DNA of 12,675 nucleotides, from positions 1 to 12,675 of the forward strand of contig JAVBQU010000097.1 of the NCBI GenBank assembly GCA_031548675.1, written 5' to 3'. Origin of the DNA: JAVBQU01 sp031548675. Lineage in GTDB: Bacteria > Bacteroidota > Bacteroidia > Bacteroidales > P3. This document shows positions 6,479 to 12,675 of this stretch, in pieces. The notes beneath the pieces were generated by a model that did not search any database, was not told the origin of the DNA, and saw nothing but the letters and a program-made list of their open reading frames with translations. Numbering within the stretch: the stretch's first letter is position 1; every line of letters begins with the position of its first letter. The translations under genes were made by a program, and so were the position numbers.

Positions 6479-6561
6479 AGCTTGTCTAAAAGTTGATTTT
6501 ACCCCTAAATCCCTTTAGGGATTTAGGTACTGATGAAATATAATAACACTTTTAGACAGCT
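6479..6561. repeat. Nested inverted repeat, MITE-like
   Basis: Outer imperfect terminal repeats (AGCTTGTCTAAAAGT at 6479-6493; ACTTTTAGACAGCT at 6548-6561; one base indel) enclose a perfect 10-bp hairpin CCTAAATCCC-TTTA-GGGATTTAGG (6504-6527). The inner sequence resembles a CCCTAAATCCC repeat that I recall being widespread in Bacteroidota intergenic DNA. There is no T tract, so it is not an ordinary terminator for pta. No clear target-site duplication is seen. It occupies half of the spacer between pta and the first thioredoxin gene. Confidence 0.55.
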
Positions 6562-6599
6562 GCAAACATACAACAGCGCAACCATATTAACTAAAGCAG

Positions 6600-8024
6600 A
6601 TGAAACGTATATTATTAATCTTTGTATTGGGTGTTTTATCCTTTCATATCTGGGCTCAAAAAAAATCTTCAGATAAAGGTCATCGTATTACGGTATCTGT
6701 AAAGAATTTTCCTGATACAAATCTCTTAATTTTAGGCAATTATTTTGGTGACAAAACCTATATTATTGATACGGGAAAGTATGATAAGAAAACAAAAATC
6801 TATGCTTTTTCCGATACGGCAAAATTATACAGGGGTATTTATTTTTTAGTGCATAAGCAAGCCAAAGTAGTCGAATTTGCAGTTTCGGACAACCAAAACT
6901 TTGAAATTTCATTTGATTTTCAAGAACCGTACAAATCTTTGGTTTTTAAAAACTCGCAGGAGAATACTGACTTTGCTGATTTTCAAAAACAGCAGAATGA
7001 ATTATATCCTAAGGGCGACGAATTGTATAAACAATTGCAAAAGTGCGATTCTATTCCTAATTGCGACAGTGCTGAATTACATAAGGAATTGCGAAGCGTT
7101 TACAAAGCTTTGACTGATGGAAAAATCAATTTTGTACAACAACATCCTGGCTATCTTATGACCAAAGTACTGCTAGCCAGCAAGGATATAGAAATTCCAA
7201 CGCCTCCGCAAGATTTAAAAACCGACGAGGAGATTAATGAATACCGTTATCAATATTATAAAACTCATTATTTTGATAATATCGACCTGAAAGAAGATGG
7301 GTTGGTTCGTTCTCCGGTTTTTCACGATAAAGTAGCGTTTTATTTTGATAAAATGATACATCCTAACCCTGACAGCGTAAACAAAGCAGTAGATGAATTT
7401 TTGACTAAAATAGAACATACGCCCGAAATGTACAAATACTGCTTATGGTATTTATGCAACAAATATGAACGGAGCAACCGGATTACGGATGATGCCGTTT
7501 TTGTGCATATTGTAAGGGAATATTATGCGAAAGGCAAAGCTCCTTGGACGGGACAGAGTACGGTTAAGGCTTTAGTGAAACGGGCTGATGAATTAGAACC
7601 TATTTTAATTGGTAAAAAAGCACCCGATTTTGCATGTCCCGATACTAACGAAAACTGGATTTCGCTCTATAGCATCCGCAGCAAATACACTGTCTTAATT
7701 TTTTGGGCAACCGACTGTGGAGTTTGTAAAACAGAAATTCCTAAATTGAAAGCTTTTTATGATGCAAATAAAAAGTTATACGATTTTGAAGTTTATGCTG
7801 TTGATACCAAATCGAACAAAAATGAATGGAAGCAGATGATACGGTCGATGGGGCTAAATTGGATTAATGTGAACGGAACTAATTCCAACCTCGATTGGTT
7901 TAATATTTACGATGCCCACTCGACCCCTGCCGTTTACGTATTGGATAAGAATAAAAAAATTGTACTAAAGAAAGTGGGTGGAGAATCGATTGAGGATTAT
8001 TTAAAAATCGAAGGCAAGAAGTGA
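6600..8024 (+). CDS. Exported TlpA-type thioredoxin protein 1 (CGVC)
   Basis: A 474-residue protein. A signal peptide covers residues 1-20 (hydrophobic core, cut near HIWAQ). Residues about 28-110 resemble the DUF4369-type beta domain (NFPDTNLLILGNYFGDKTYI, RGIYFLV). Residues about 120-335 are a helical DUF5106-like region containing Cys149 and Cys155. Residues about 338-470 are a TlpA/AhpC-type thioredoxin fold. The active site WATDCGVCK has Cys373 and Cys376, and the cis-proline loop STP has Pro443. Such proteins carry out thiol-disulfide exchange in the periplasm or on the envelope; substrates are unknown. It is a tandem paralogue of the gene at 8238-9674, colinear without gaps from residue 148 to 443. 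Val between the active-site cysteines differs from the His of the second copy and should shift the redox potential. Confidence 0.85.
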   Translation: MKRILLIFVLGVLSFHIWAQKKSSDKGHRITVSVKNFPDTNLLILGNYFGDKTYIIDTGKYDKKTKIYAFSDTAKLYRGIYFLVHKQAKVVEFAVSDNQNFEISFDFQEPYKSLVFKNSQENTDFADFQKQQNELYPKGDELYKQLQKCDSIPNCDSAELHKELRSVYKALTDGKINFVQQHPGYLMTKVLLASKDIEIPTPPQDLKTDEEINEYRYQYYKTHYFDNIDLKEDGLVRSPVFHDKVAFYFDKMIHPNPDSVNKAVDEFLTKIEHTPEMYKYCLWYLCNKYERSNRITDDAVFVHIVREYYAKGKAPWTGQSTVKALVKRADELEPILIGKKAPDFACPDTNENWISLYSIRSKYTVLIFWATDCGVCKTEIPKLKAFYDANKKLYDFEVYAVDTKSNKNEWKQMIRSMGLNWINVNGTNSNLDWFNIYDAHSTPAVYVLDKNKKIVLKKVGGESIEDYLKIEGKK

Positions 8025-8038
8025 TAATAGTTAATGAT

Positions 8039-8187
8039 AGATACCAGTAAACGAGTTACGAGTGACGGGTAACTCGTGACGAGTAAATTTTCAGATACAA
8101 GGTAAGTGGACGAGATACAAACTAAAAATGATAAAATGCAAGAACGTTATAACGTTCAAACTTTATAACGTTATAAACAGCTCACAA
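8039..8187 (+). repeat. Composite intergenic repeat element, copy 2
   Basis: The same layout as copy 1: degenerate GATACAAG/AAACGAG units (8039-8123), then an AACGTT...CTTTATAACG module (8142-8178), ending AGCTCACAA. The array contains a 9-bp hairpin, ACGAGTTAC / GTAACTCGT (8051-8059 and 8069-8077), 26 bases after the stop of thioredoxin protein 1; it might serve as its terminator although the T tract is weak. The module holds two perfect 16-base palindromes. Confidence 0.65.
8142..8177. repeat. Two adjacent perfect 16-base palindromes
   Basis: GAACGTTATAACGTTC (8142-8157) and TTTATAACGTTATAAA (8162-8177) are each perfectly self-complementary. They share a TATAACGTT core and are four bases apart. 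They end 60 bases before the second thioredoxin gene. They could bind a dimeric regulator, or they may simply be part of the repeat element. Confidence 0.6.
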
Positions 8188-8237
8188 ATAAAGAATCATA
8201 CAAATTAATTATTGACATAGACTAATTATTTATATAT

Positions 8238-9674
8238 ATGAAACGTTTATTTTTTTTATTAGCCTTCGGCATCTTGTGCTTAACCGGTTTGGCACAGAAT
8301 GCTCAAAATACCAAAAAGCATAAATTAACGGTTACAATAAAGAATTTTCCGGATACGGGTAGTTTATTATTGGGTAATTATTTTGGAGATAAAACCTATA
8401 TTACCGATACTGCCGTTTTCGATAAAAAAACAAAGTCTTATATTATTGCTGATACCGGTTTATTATACAGGGGTATTTATTTTTTAGTATATAATCAGGC
8501 TAAGCTTGTAGAATTTTCTATTACCGAGAATCAAGATTTCTCCATTTCGTTTGATTACAAAGACCCGCTTAATACGCTTGCATTCAAAAATTCTTTGGAA
8601 AATACTACCTTTACGGATTTTCAAAGGCAGAGAAGTAAACAGTACGCCCACATGGATGAATTGTATAAAAAGCTGCAAAAGTGCGATTCTATTCCAAACT
8701 GCGATACGGCATCTATCAACAAAGAATTACGAGAGCTTCATACGTCGTTAAATAACTCGAATCTGGATTTTGTGAAAACCTACCCTAACTTTTTAATGAC
8801 CAAAGTTTTTTTAGCTACCAAAGAGATTGAAATACCCAGTGTTCCTAAAGAGTTAACTTCTGAAACAGATATTAATGATTTTAAATACAAATACTATAAA
8901 GCCCATTTCTTTGATAACATCGACCTTAATGAGGATGGTTTGATTCGTTCTCCGGTTTTTCAGGAAAAAGTAGATTTCTATTTTAGCAAAATGATACATC
9001 CCAGCCCCGACAGCGTTTGCAAGGAGGTTGATATGTTTCTCAAAAAAGTAGAGAAAGCTCCTGAACTGTTCAAATTCAGCCTTTGGTTTTTATGTAATAA
9101 ATATGAACGCAGCGACCGCATTACCGACGAAGCCGTTTTTGTACATATTGTAAAGAATTATTACATGAAAGGCAAAGCCCCTTGGACAGGTCAAAGCACT
9201 GTTAAGGCTTTAGAGAAAAGAGCCTTACAGCTAGAGCCTGTTTTAATCGGGAAAAAAGCACCTAACCTTATCATACCTGATTCGAATGAGAACTTTGTGT
9301 CGATGTATGATTTGAAAAATAAATATACCATTCTTGTTTTTTGGGCAACCGACTGCGGGCATTGCAAGACGGAAATACCTAAGCTGAAAAAATTCTATGA
9401 TGAAAATCACAAATTATACGACATTGAAGTTTATTGTGTAGATACCCATAATAATAAAGACGATTGGAAACGCCTGATTAAATCGATGGAATTAAATTGG
9501 ATAAATGTTTTCGGCATGACCGCCAATATTAATTGGAAAGAAGTGTACGATGTGTATTCCACTCCGGTAATTTATGTGTTGGATAAAAATAAAGAAATAT
9601 TACTTAAACGCATCAGTACAGAAACTATCGAAGACTATTTCAGTAAAGTCGTAAAAAAAGAAATGCAGAAGTAA
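8238..9674 (+). CDS. Exported TlpA-type thioredoxin protein 2 (CGHC)
   Basis: A 478-residue paralogue of the preceding gene with the same plan: signal peptide 1-20 (cut near LTGLAQ), DUF4369-like domain (about 28-110), helical DUF5106-like region with the same Cys149-x5-Cys155 pair, and a TlpA/AhpC thioredoxin domain (about 338-470). The active site is WATDCGHCK with Cys373 and Cys376; the cis-proline loop STP has Pro443. CGHC is the more oxidising-type motif seen in DsbA-like and PDI-like proteins, whereas copy 1 has CGVC. Long identical segments such as GKAPWTGQSTVKAL show that the pair arose by tandem duplication. Copy 2 has a short basic C-terminal extension. A 213-base spacer with the repeat element separates the copies, so they may be transcribed separately; no clear -7 box was found. 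Confidence 0.85.
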   Translation: MKRLFFLLAFGILCLTGLAQNAQNTKKHKLTVTIKNFPDTGSLLLGNYFGDKTYITDTAVFDKKTKSYIIADTGLLYRGIYFLVYNQAKLVEFSITENQDFSISFDYKDPLNTLAFKNSLENTTFTDFQRQRSKQYAHMDELYKKLQKCDSIPNCDTASINKELRELHTSLNNSNLDFVKTYPNFLMTKVFLATKEIEIPSVPKELTSETDINDFKYKYYKAHFFDNIDLNEDGLIRSPVFQEKVDFYFSKMIHPSPDSVCKEVDMFLKKVEKAPELFKFSLWFLCNKYERSDRITDEAVFVHIVKNYYMKGKAPWTGQSTVKALEKRALQLEPVLIGKKAPNLIIPDSNENFVSMYDLKNKYTILVFWATDCGHCKTEIPKLKKFYDENHKLYDIEVYCVDTHNNKDDWKRLIKSMELNWINVFGMTANINWKEVYDVYSTPVIYVLDKNKEILLKRISTETIEDYFSKVVKKEMQK

Positions 9675-9678
9675 TTTT

Positions 9679-9706
9679 AGATTTCAAGTTTCAGATTTCA
9701 AGTTTC
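9679..9706. repeat. Perfect 14-bp tandem repeat
   Basis: AGATTTCAAGTTTC occurs twice head to tail, starting five bases after the stop of thioredoxin protein 2. It resembles the GATACAAG units of the neighbouring element and may belong to the same repeat population. Confidence 0.75.
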
Positions 9707-9714
9707 ATTGAATG

Positions 9715-9872
9715 TTTATAAAGTTTGTAACGTTCGTGCGTTGTGCCATTTTTAGTTTGTATCTCATCAACTTGTATCTTGTATCTATTTTTCGTTACAC
9801 AGAGCAGCACTGAGAAATCACAGAGAACCACTGAGTTTTTCTTGTTGACCTGTATCTTGTTAACTTGTATCT
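9715..9872 (-). repeat. Composite intergenic repeat element, copy 3, inverted
   Basis: On the minus strand the order matches copies 1 and 2. CTTGTATC-type units at 9841-9872 and 9754-9787 (reverse complements of GATACAAG) are followed by GAACGTTACAAACTTTATAA (9716-9735). A different short repeat (9798-9835) sits between the two unit clusters. Together with the 14-bp tandem repeat this fills the 223-base gap before the protease gene; nothing else was recognised in that gap. Confidence 0.65.
9798..9835. repeat. CACAGAG...CACTGAG double repeat
   Basis: Two 17-base copies, CACAGAGCAGCACTGAG (9798-9814) and CACAGAGAACCACTGAG (9819-9835), are offset by 21 bases. From memory, sequences of this CACAGAG/CACTGAG type occur as dispersed intergenic repeats in many unrelated bacteria. 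Confidence 0.6.
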
Positions 9873-9933
9873 AAAAATTACTATATAAACACAATAGATG
9901 TACATATTTTTTCGAATAAATAAACCATTCATA

Positions 9934-11712
9934 ATGAAAAAACATATTTTAAACAAAGGGTTATTTTTATTTTTGTTCAGCATCGTATCATCCGGTGCAT
10001 GGAGCCAATCGACTCCCAAAGAATTGGATGATAAAATGAGGCAGATTATGCAGCTCATCCGTTACCGTTACGTAGAAAAAGTAGATGAGGATAAATTGGT
10101 TGAAACCGGAATTGTAAACATGCTCAAAGATTTAGACCCCCACTCTGTTTACATCTCTAAAAAAGATGTTGAAAGGGCTAACGAACCCTTAGTAGGTAAT
10201 TTCGACGGCATAGGCGTTTCGTTTCAAATCATGAAAGATACCATCCATATTGTAGATGTTATTGCAGGAGGTCCATCCGAAAAAATAGGCTTACAAGTGG
10301 GCGATAAAATTGTAAGCATCGATGGTTTGAAAGCAACCGGAGATACAATAAGCAATAATTTTGTATTTACTCATCTCAGAGGGAAAAAAGGCACTATTGT
10401 AAATGTAGGCATAGCCCGCAGAGGCAGCAAAGAAGTTTTGGAATATAAAATTACCCGTGATAAAATTCCTTTGAACAGCATCGATACGTATTTTATGGCT
10501 GATAAAGAAATCGGATACATTCGTTTAGACCGCTTTGCCCGTACAAGTATGGATGAATTTCAAACGGCTGTAAATAATTTAAAAGCCCAAGGCATGCAGC
10601 ATCTGATGCTCGATTTACGGGGAAACTCCGGAGGATTCTTGGATATTGCCATTGCTTTGGCTGACGAATTTATCGGGAAAGACAGCTTATTGGTGTATAC
10701 CGAAGGCGTTTCTGTACCCCGTACCGAAGCCAAAGGAACTTCTATAGGCAGTATGCAAAAAGGCAGAATTGTAGTGTTGATTGACGAAAACAGTGCTTCT
10801 GCAAGCGAAATTGTTTCGGGAGCTATTCAGGATTGGGACAGAGGAATTTTGGTAGGACGCCGTTCTTTCGGTAAGGGCTTGGTACAGCAGATGTTTCCTA
10901 TCGTGGATGGTTCGCAGGTAAGACTTACCACTTCGCGCTACTATACGCCTTCGGGCAGATGTATTCAAAAATCGTACGAAAACGGTTTGGATGATTATTA
11001 CAGCGATTATATGAAACGCTACAGACATGGCGAATTTCTGACTGCAGATTCTATTAAGTTTGCCGACTCTTTAAAATACTATACGCACAATAAACGGGTA
11101 GTTTACGGCGGGGGAGGCATTATGCCGGATGTTTTTGTTCCTATCGATACCATACGGGCTTCGGATTATTTTATCGATTTGCGGAGAACGGGCGTAATGA
11201 ACAATTTCTGCCTCGAATATACAGATGCCCACAGGGCTGAACTTTTACAAAAATATCCGACTGTAAAAGATTTTAAACTTCAATTCGATCAAACGCCGAT
11301 GATGAAAGAGTTTACCGCTTATGCTGAAAAAAATAACGTAAAGGCACACAGCATTAAAACAGACCGTGTACAACGCTTTTTCGCTGATTATCTCCAAAGC
11401 TATATTGGCGACAGCACCCATGCCCAAACCGATGTATCGTACAACGAATATGTAAGCCGGCTGTTAAGTAATAAAGACTTTATGAATAAAGTATCTGCTG
11501 AAGCCCAAAAAGCGGATAAAGAAACATTGGTTTTGGATGAGAATTCATCTAAATTTATTTCTTCGCAGGTTTCGGCATTAATAGCCCGTCATTTGTACGG
11601 CATTTCGGCAGCTTATGAAGTAACGAAAGACTTGGACGACGGCTATAAAACGGCTCTCGAAGTAATTAAAAATACAGCCATGTTTAAGAAAAAAGGAATT
11701 CAGTATCAATAA
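9934..11712 (+). CDS. S41 C-terminal processing protease with PDZ domain
   Basis: With the start at 9934 the protein has 592 residues. This start is chosen because it opens a normal signal peptide (MKKHILNKGLFLFLFSIV, cut near AWSQ, residues 1-25); the ATG twelve codons upstream would add an atypical MYIFFRINKPFI. Next come an N-terminal helical domain (about 28-85), a PDZ domain (about 86-172; GIGVSF, IAGGPSEKIGLQVGDKIVSI) and the S41 catalytic core (about 185-375). LDLRGNSGG is at 227-235. The nucleophile is Ser289 in ENSASASE and the general base is Lys314 in SFGKGLVQ, 25 residues apart as in CtpA/Prc. A C-terminal helical domain of about 190 residues follows. These enzymes trim or degrade envelope proteins from the C terminus in the periplasm. 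The gene is separate from its neighbours. Confidence 0.93.
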   Translation: MKKHILNKGLFLFLFSIVSSGAWSQSTPKELDDKMRQIMQLIRYRYVEKVDEDKLVETGIVNMLKDLDPHSVYISKKDVERANEPLVGNFDGIGVSFQIMKDTIHIVDVIAGGPSEKIGLQVGDKIVSIDGLKATGDTISNNFVFTHLRGKKGTIVNVGIARRGSKEVLEYKITRDKIPLNSIDTYFMADKEIGYIRLDRFARTSMDEFQTAVNNLKAQGMQHLMLDLRGNSGGFLDIAIALADEFIGKDSLLVYTEGVSVPRTEAKGTSIGSMQKGRIVVLIDENSASASEIVSGAIQDWDRGILVGRRSFGKGLVQQMFPIVDGSQVRLTTSRYYTPSGRCIQKSYENGLDDYYSDYMKRYRHGEFLTADSIKFADSLKYYTHNKRVVYGGGGIMPDVFVPIDTIRASDYFIDLRRTGVMNNFCLEYTDAHRAELLQKYPTVKDFKLQFDQTPMMKEFTAYAEKNNVKAHSIKTDRVQRFFADYLQSYIGDSTHAQTDVSYNEYVSRLLSNKDFMNKVSAEAQKADKETLVLDENSSKFISSQVSALIARHLYGISAAYEVTKDLDDGYKTALEVIKNTAMFKKKGIQYQ

Positions 11713-11759
11713 CAAAACCCTAAATCTACCCGAAGCCGATTAAGAATTTTGAAATATAG

Positions 11760-11790
11760 TTGGTCAAGTAAACAAAAATGTGTACTTTTG
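11760..11790 (+). promoter_or_regulatory. Promoter of the tRNA gene
   Basis: TTGG at 11760-11763, exactly 19 bases, then TACTTTTG at 11783-11790: a full match to the Bacteroidota housekeeping promoter (TTG-N19-TAnnTTTG). Transcription should begin near 11797, nine bases before the mature tRNA. Confidence 0.78.
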
Positions 11791-11805
11791 CACCACTTTT
11801 GGAAT

Positions 11806-11879
11806 GGCGAGGTAGCTCAGATGGTTAGAGCGTCGGATTCATAACCCGGAGGTCACGGGTTCAACTCCCGTCTTCGCTA
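11806..11879 (+). tRNA. tRNA with anticodon CAT, probably elongator Met
   Basis: A 74-base cloverleaf. The acceptor stem GGCGAGG pairs with CTTCGCT (G1.U72 and one further G.U). The D arm is GCTC/GAGC, the anticodon loop TTCATAA, the variable loop AGGTC, the T stem ACGGG/CCCGT with loop TTCAACT, and the discriminator is A. CCA is not encoded. The D arm and the pairing at 1-72 argue against an initiator tRNA, which normally has an unpaired position 1. tRNA-Ile2 read after lysidine modification also carries CAT in its gene and is not fully excluded. The anticodon stem has an A31/C39 mismatch and a T27.G43 wobble. The gene has its own promoter and terminator. Confidence 0.93.
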
Positions 11880-11881
11880 CT

Positions 11882-11919
11882 AAAGCACTAAATCTTATAT
11901 AAGGCTTAGTGCTTTTTTT
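11882..11919 (+). terminator. Rho-independent terminator after the tRNA
   Basis: Ten-bp arms AAAGCACTAA and TTAGTGCTTT enclose a 14-base AT-rich loop and run into seven T. It begins three bases after the tRNA. Confidence 0.87.
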
Positions 11920-12000
11920 GTAGTCCCATAGTTGCCGTCATGTTAAGCAAAGCAGTCTATTTGCATTTTGGGCTATAAATCTATTTTTTTTCCGATAGTC

Positions 12001-12029
12001 TTGCCGTTATATGGAATATTGTATTTTTG
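12001..12029 (+). promoter_or_regulatory. Promoter of the Imm11-like gene
   Basis: TTG at 12001-12003, 18 bases, then TATTTTTG at 12022-12029, a match to the Bacteroidota housekeeping pattern. The predicted start near 12036 gives a leader of about 62 bases. The rest of the 178-base gap after the tRNA terminator (11920-12097) shows nothing recognisable. Confidence 0.6.
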
Positions 12030-12097
12030 CCTATATTTATAAGTTAGCGGTAATCATCCAAACCAACTTTGAAACATTAACATAAAACGAAAAAATA

Positions 12098-12675
12098 ATG
12101 AATACAAATGAATTTGATTACTACTTCATCTGGAGAGAAAACAATGATGATTATCCATTATTAGTTGCTGACTCAGATTGTCCACCCTACTTGCGAAGAA
12201 AAGATTTTATTGAAAATCCTGAAACAATGACTTTTCGCATAGGACAACCCATTCCCCGTAAACCTAAAATGGCAGATTTTCTTGCTACCCCAAAGTCATT
12301 TGTAATTTCCCGAAAATTTTATGATGTGTTAAACCCCATGCAAATAAAAGGACTTCAATTAATACCTGCTAAGATTACAGGAAAAAGTGGAGAGATTTTT
12401 GAGGATTATTGGTATATCCACATCTTTAATAATTATCCTGCCATAGATAGAGAAAAATCAGATTGTGATTGGGACAGTTTAGGAACGGCTTATTCAATTA
12501 ACAAGCTTGTTCTAAATGAAGAGTTTCTAAAAACAATACCATTAGAGGAAAGAATGATATTTTATTTGGCAGAAAACGGAGTAGAACAACTATTCAATCA
12601 ATCTGTAGTTGATGTTATTTTGTCAGCCAACCCGACTGGATTACGATTTTTCAATACCAAAGAATGGGAACAAGG
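12098..12675 (+). CDS. Imm11/DUF1629-like immunity protein, 3' end cut off
   Basis: An open frame of 192 codons from ATG 12098 to the window edge with no stop, beginning MNTNEFDYYFIWRENND. It has no signal peptide or membrane segment, so a cytosolic protein. The order of blocks resembles the Imm11 (DUF1629) immunity family: KPKMADFLATPKSFVISRKF (about 56-75), MQIKGLQLIPAKI (about 81-93), a YWYIHIFNNYPAIDREKSD stretch (about 105-123), SINKLVLNEEFLKTIPLEER (about 134-153) and NPTGLRFFNTKEWEQ at the end. Family members are about 190-200 residues, so the gene is probably nearly complete. Such proteins neutralise toxins of polymorphic toxin systems; the cognate toxin is not in the window. It follows a tRNA and has its own promoter. 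The family assignment is from memory of the motif order. Confidence 0.72.
   Translation, partial: MNTNEFDYYFIWRENNDDYPLLVADSDCPPYLRRKDFIENPETMTFRIGQPIPRKPKMADFLATPKSFVISRKFYDVLNPMQIKGLQLIPAKITGKSGEIFEDYWYIHIFNNYPAIDREKSDCDWDSLGTAYSINKLVLNEEFLKTIPLEERMIFYLAENGVEQLFNQSVVDVILSANPTGLRFFNTKEWEQ

Noticed and set aside
6504..6527. The CCTAAATCCC hairpin as the pta terminator
   Set aside because: No T tract follows on either strand, and it is enclosed by outer inverted repeats, so a mobile or REP-like origin explains it better.
9898..9933. Upstream ATG as start of the S41 protease
   Set aside because: It would add twelve residues before an otherwise normal signal peptide; the ATG at 9934 gives a standard Lys-Lys start and hydrophobic core.
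10687..11028. A 113-residue reading frame antisense to the S41 protease
   Set aside because: It overlaps the protease catalytic core, which is clearly coding on the plus strand; there is no recognisable motif or promoter.
11920..12097. Attachment-site repeat of the tRNA 3' end
   Set aside because: No copy of the tRNA 3' segment was found between the tRNA and the window end; one could only lie outside the window.

Overview
The window is AT-rich chromosomal DNA from a member of the Bacteroidota, most likely Bacteroidales or a close relative. Four things point there: a DUF4421 outer-membrane protein; two TlpA-type thioredoxin proteins with the DUF4369/DUF5106-like front end typical of gut and anaerobic Bacteroidales; a Fe-type superoxide dismutase with the residue pattern of Bacteroides/Porphyromonas enzymes; and several Bacteroidota-type promoters (a -7 box TAnnTTTG, sometimes with a -33 TTG about 18-19 bases upstream). 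The species cannot be named from this sequence alone.

Left part (1-4871). A truncated groES (minus strand) lies at the edge behind a 317-base regulatory gap. That gap holds a candidate sigma-54 promoter and two inverted repeats. Upstream of it is a two-gene minus-strand unit, a TPR-containing protein followed by secG. Divergent from that unit is an LpxL/HtrB-type lipid A acyltransferase. Its 3' end nearly touches that of a convergent DUF4421 outer-membrane protein. A strong bidirectional-looking terminator then separates DUF4421 from a superoxide dismutase whose full-length catalytic domain carries an extra 40-residue secretion-type leader.

Middle part (4872-9897). All genes are on the plus strand: ridA, a single-domain phosphate acetyltransferase (pta), and two tandem, gap-free paralogous exported thioredoxin-like proteins whose active sites differ (CGVC versus CGHC). 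The intergenic spaces are unusual. Three contain the same composite element, a degenerate array of a GATACAAGTTAACAAG-like unit next to an AACGTT...CTTTATAA module, with the third copy inverted. A fourth space holds a MITE-like nested inverted repeat.

Right part (9898-12675). An exported S41 C-terminal processing protease with a PDZ domain is followed by a tRNA with anticodon CAT. The tRNA has a clear promoter and a factor-independent terminator. After the tRNA the character changes: a gene resembling the Imm11/DUF1629 immunity family, with its own promoter, runs off the end of the window, which suggests the edge of an accessory polymorphic-toxin region.

Most genes are envelope, protein-quality or redox functions: chaperonin, Sec export, lipid A acylation, outer-membrane protein, exported SOD, periplasmic thiol proteins and protease. 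Apart from the TPR-secG pair they look separately transcribed. No wholly new multi-gene system is evident. The best leads are the sigma-54-like groES control region, the exported SOD, the repeated composite element and the tRNA/Imm11 boundary.
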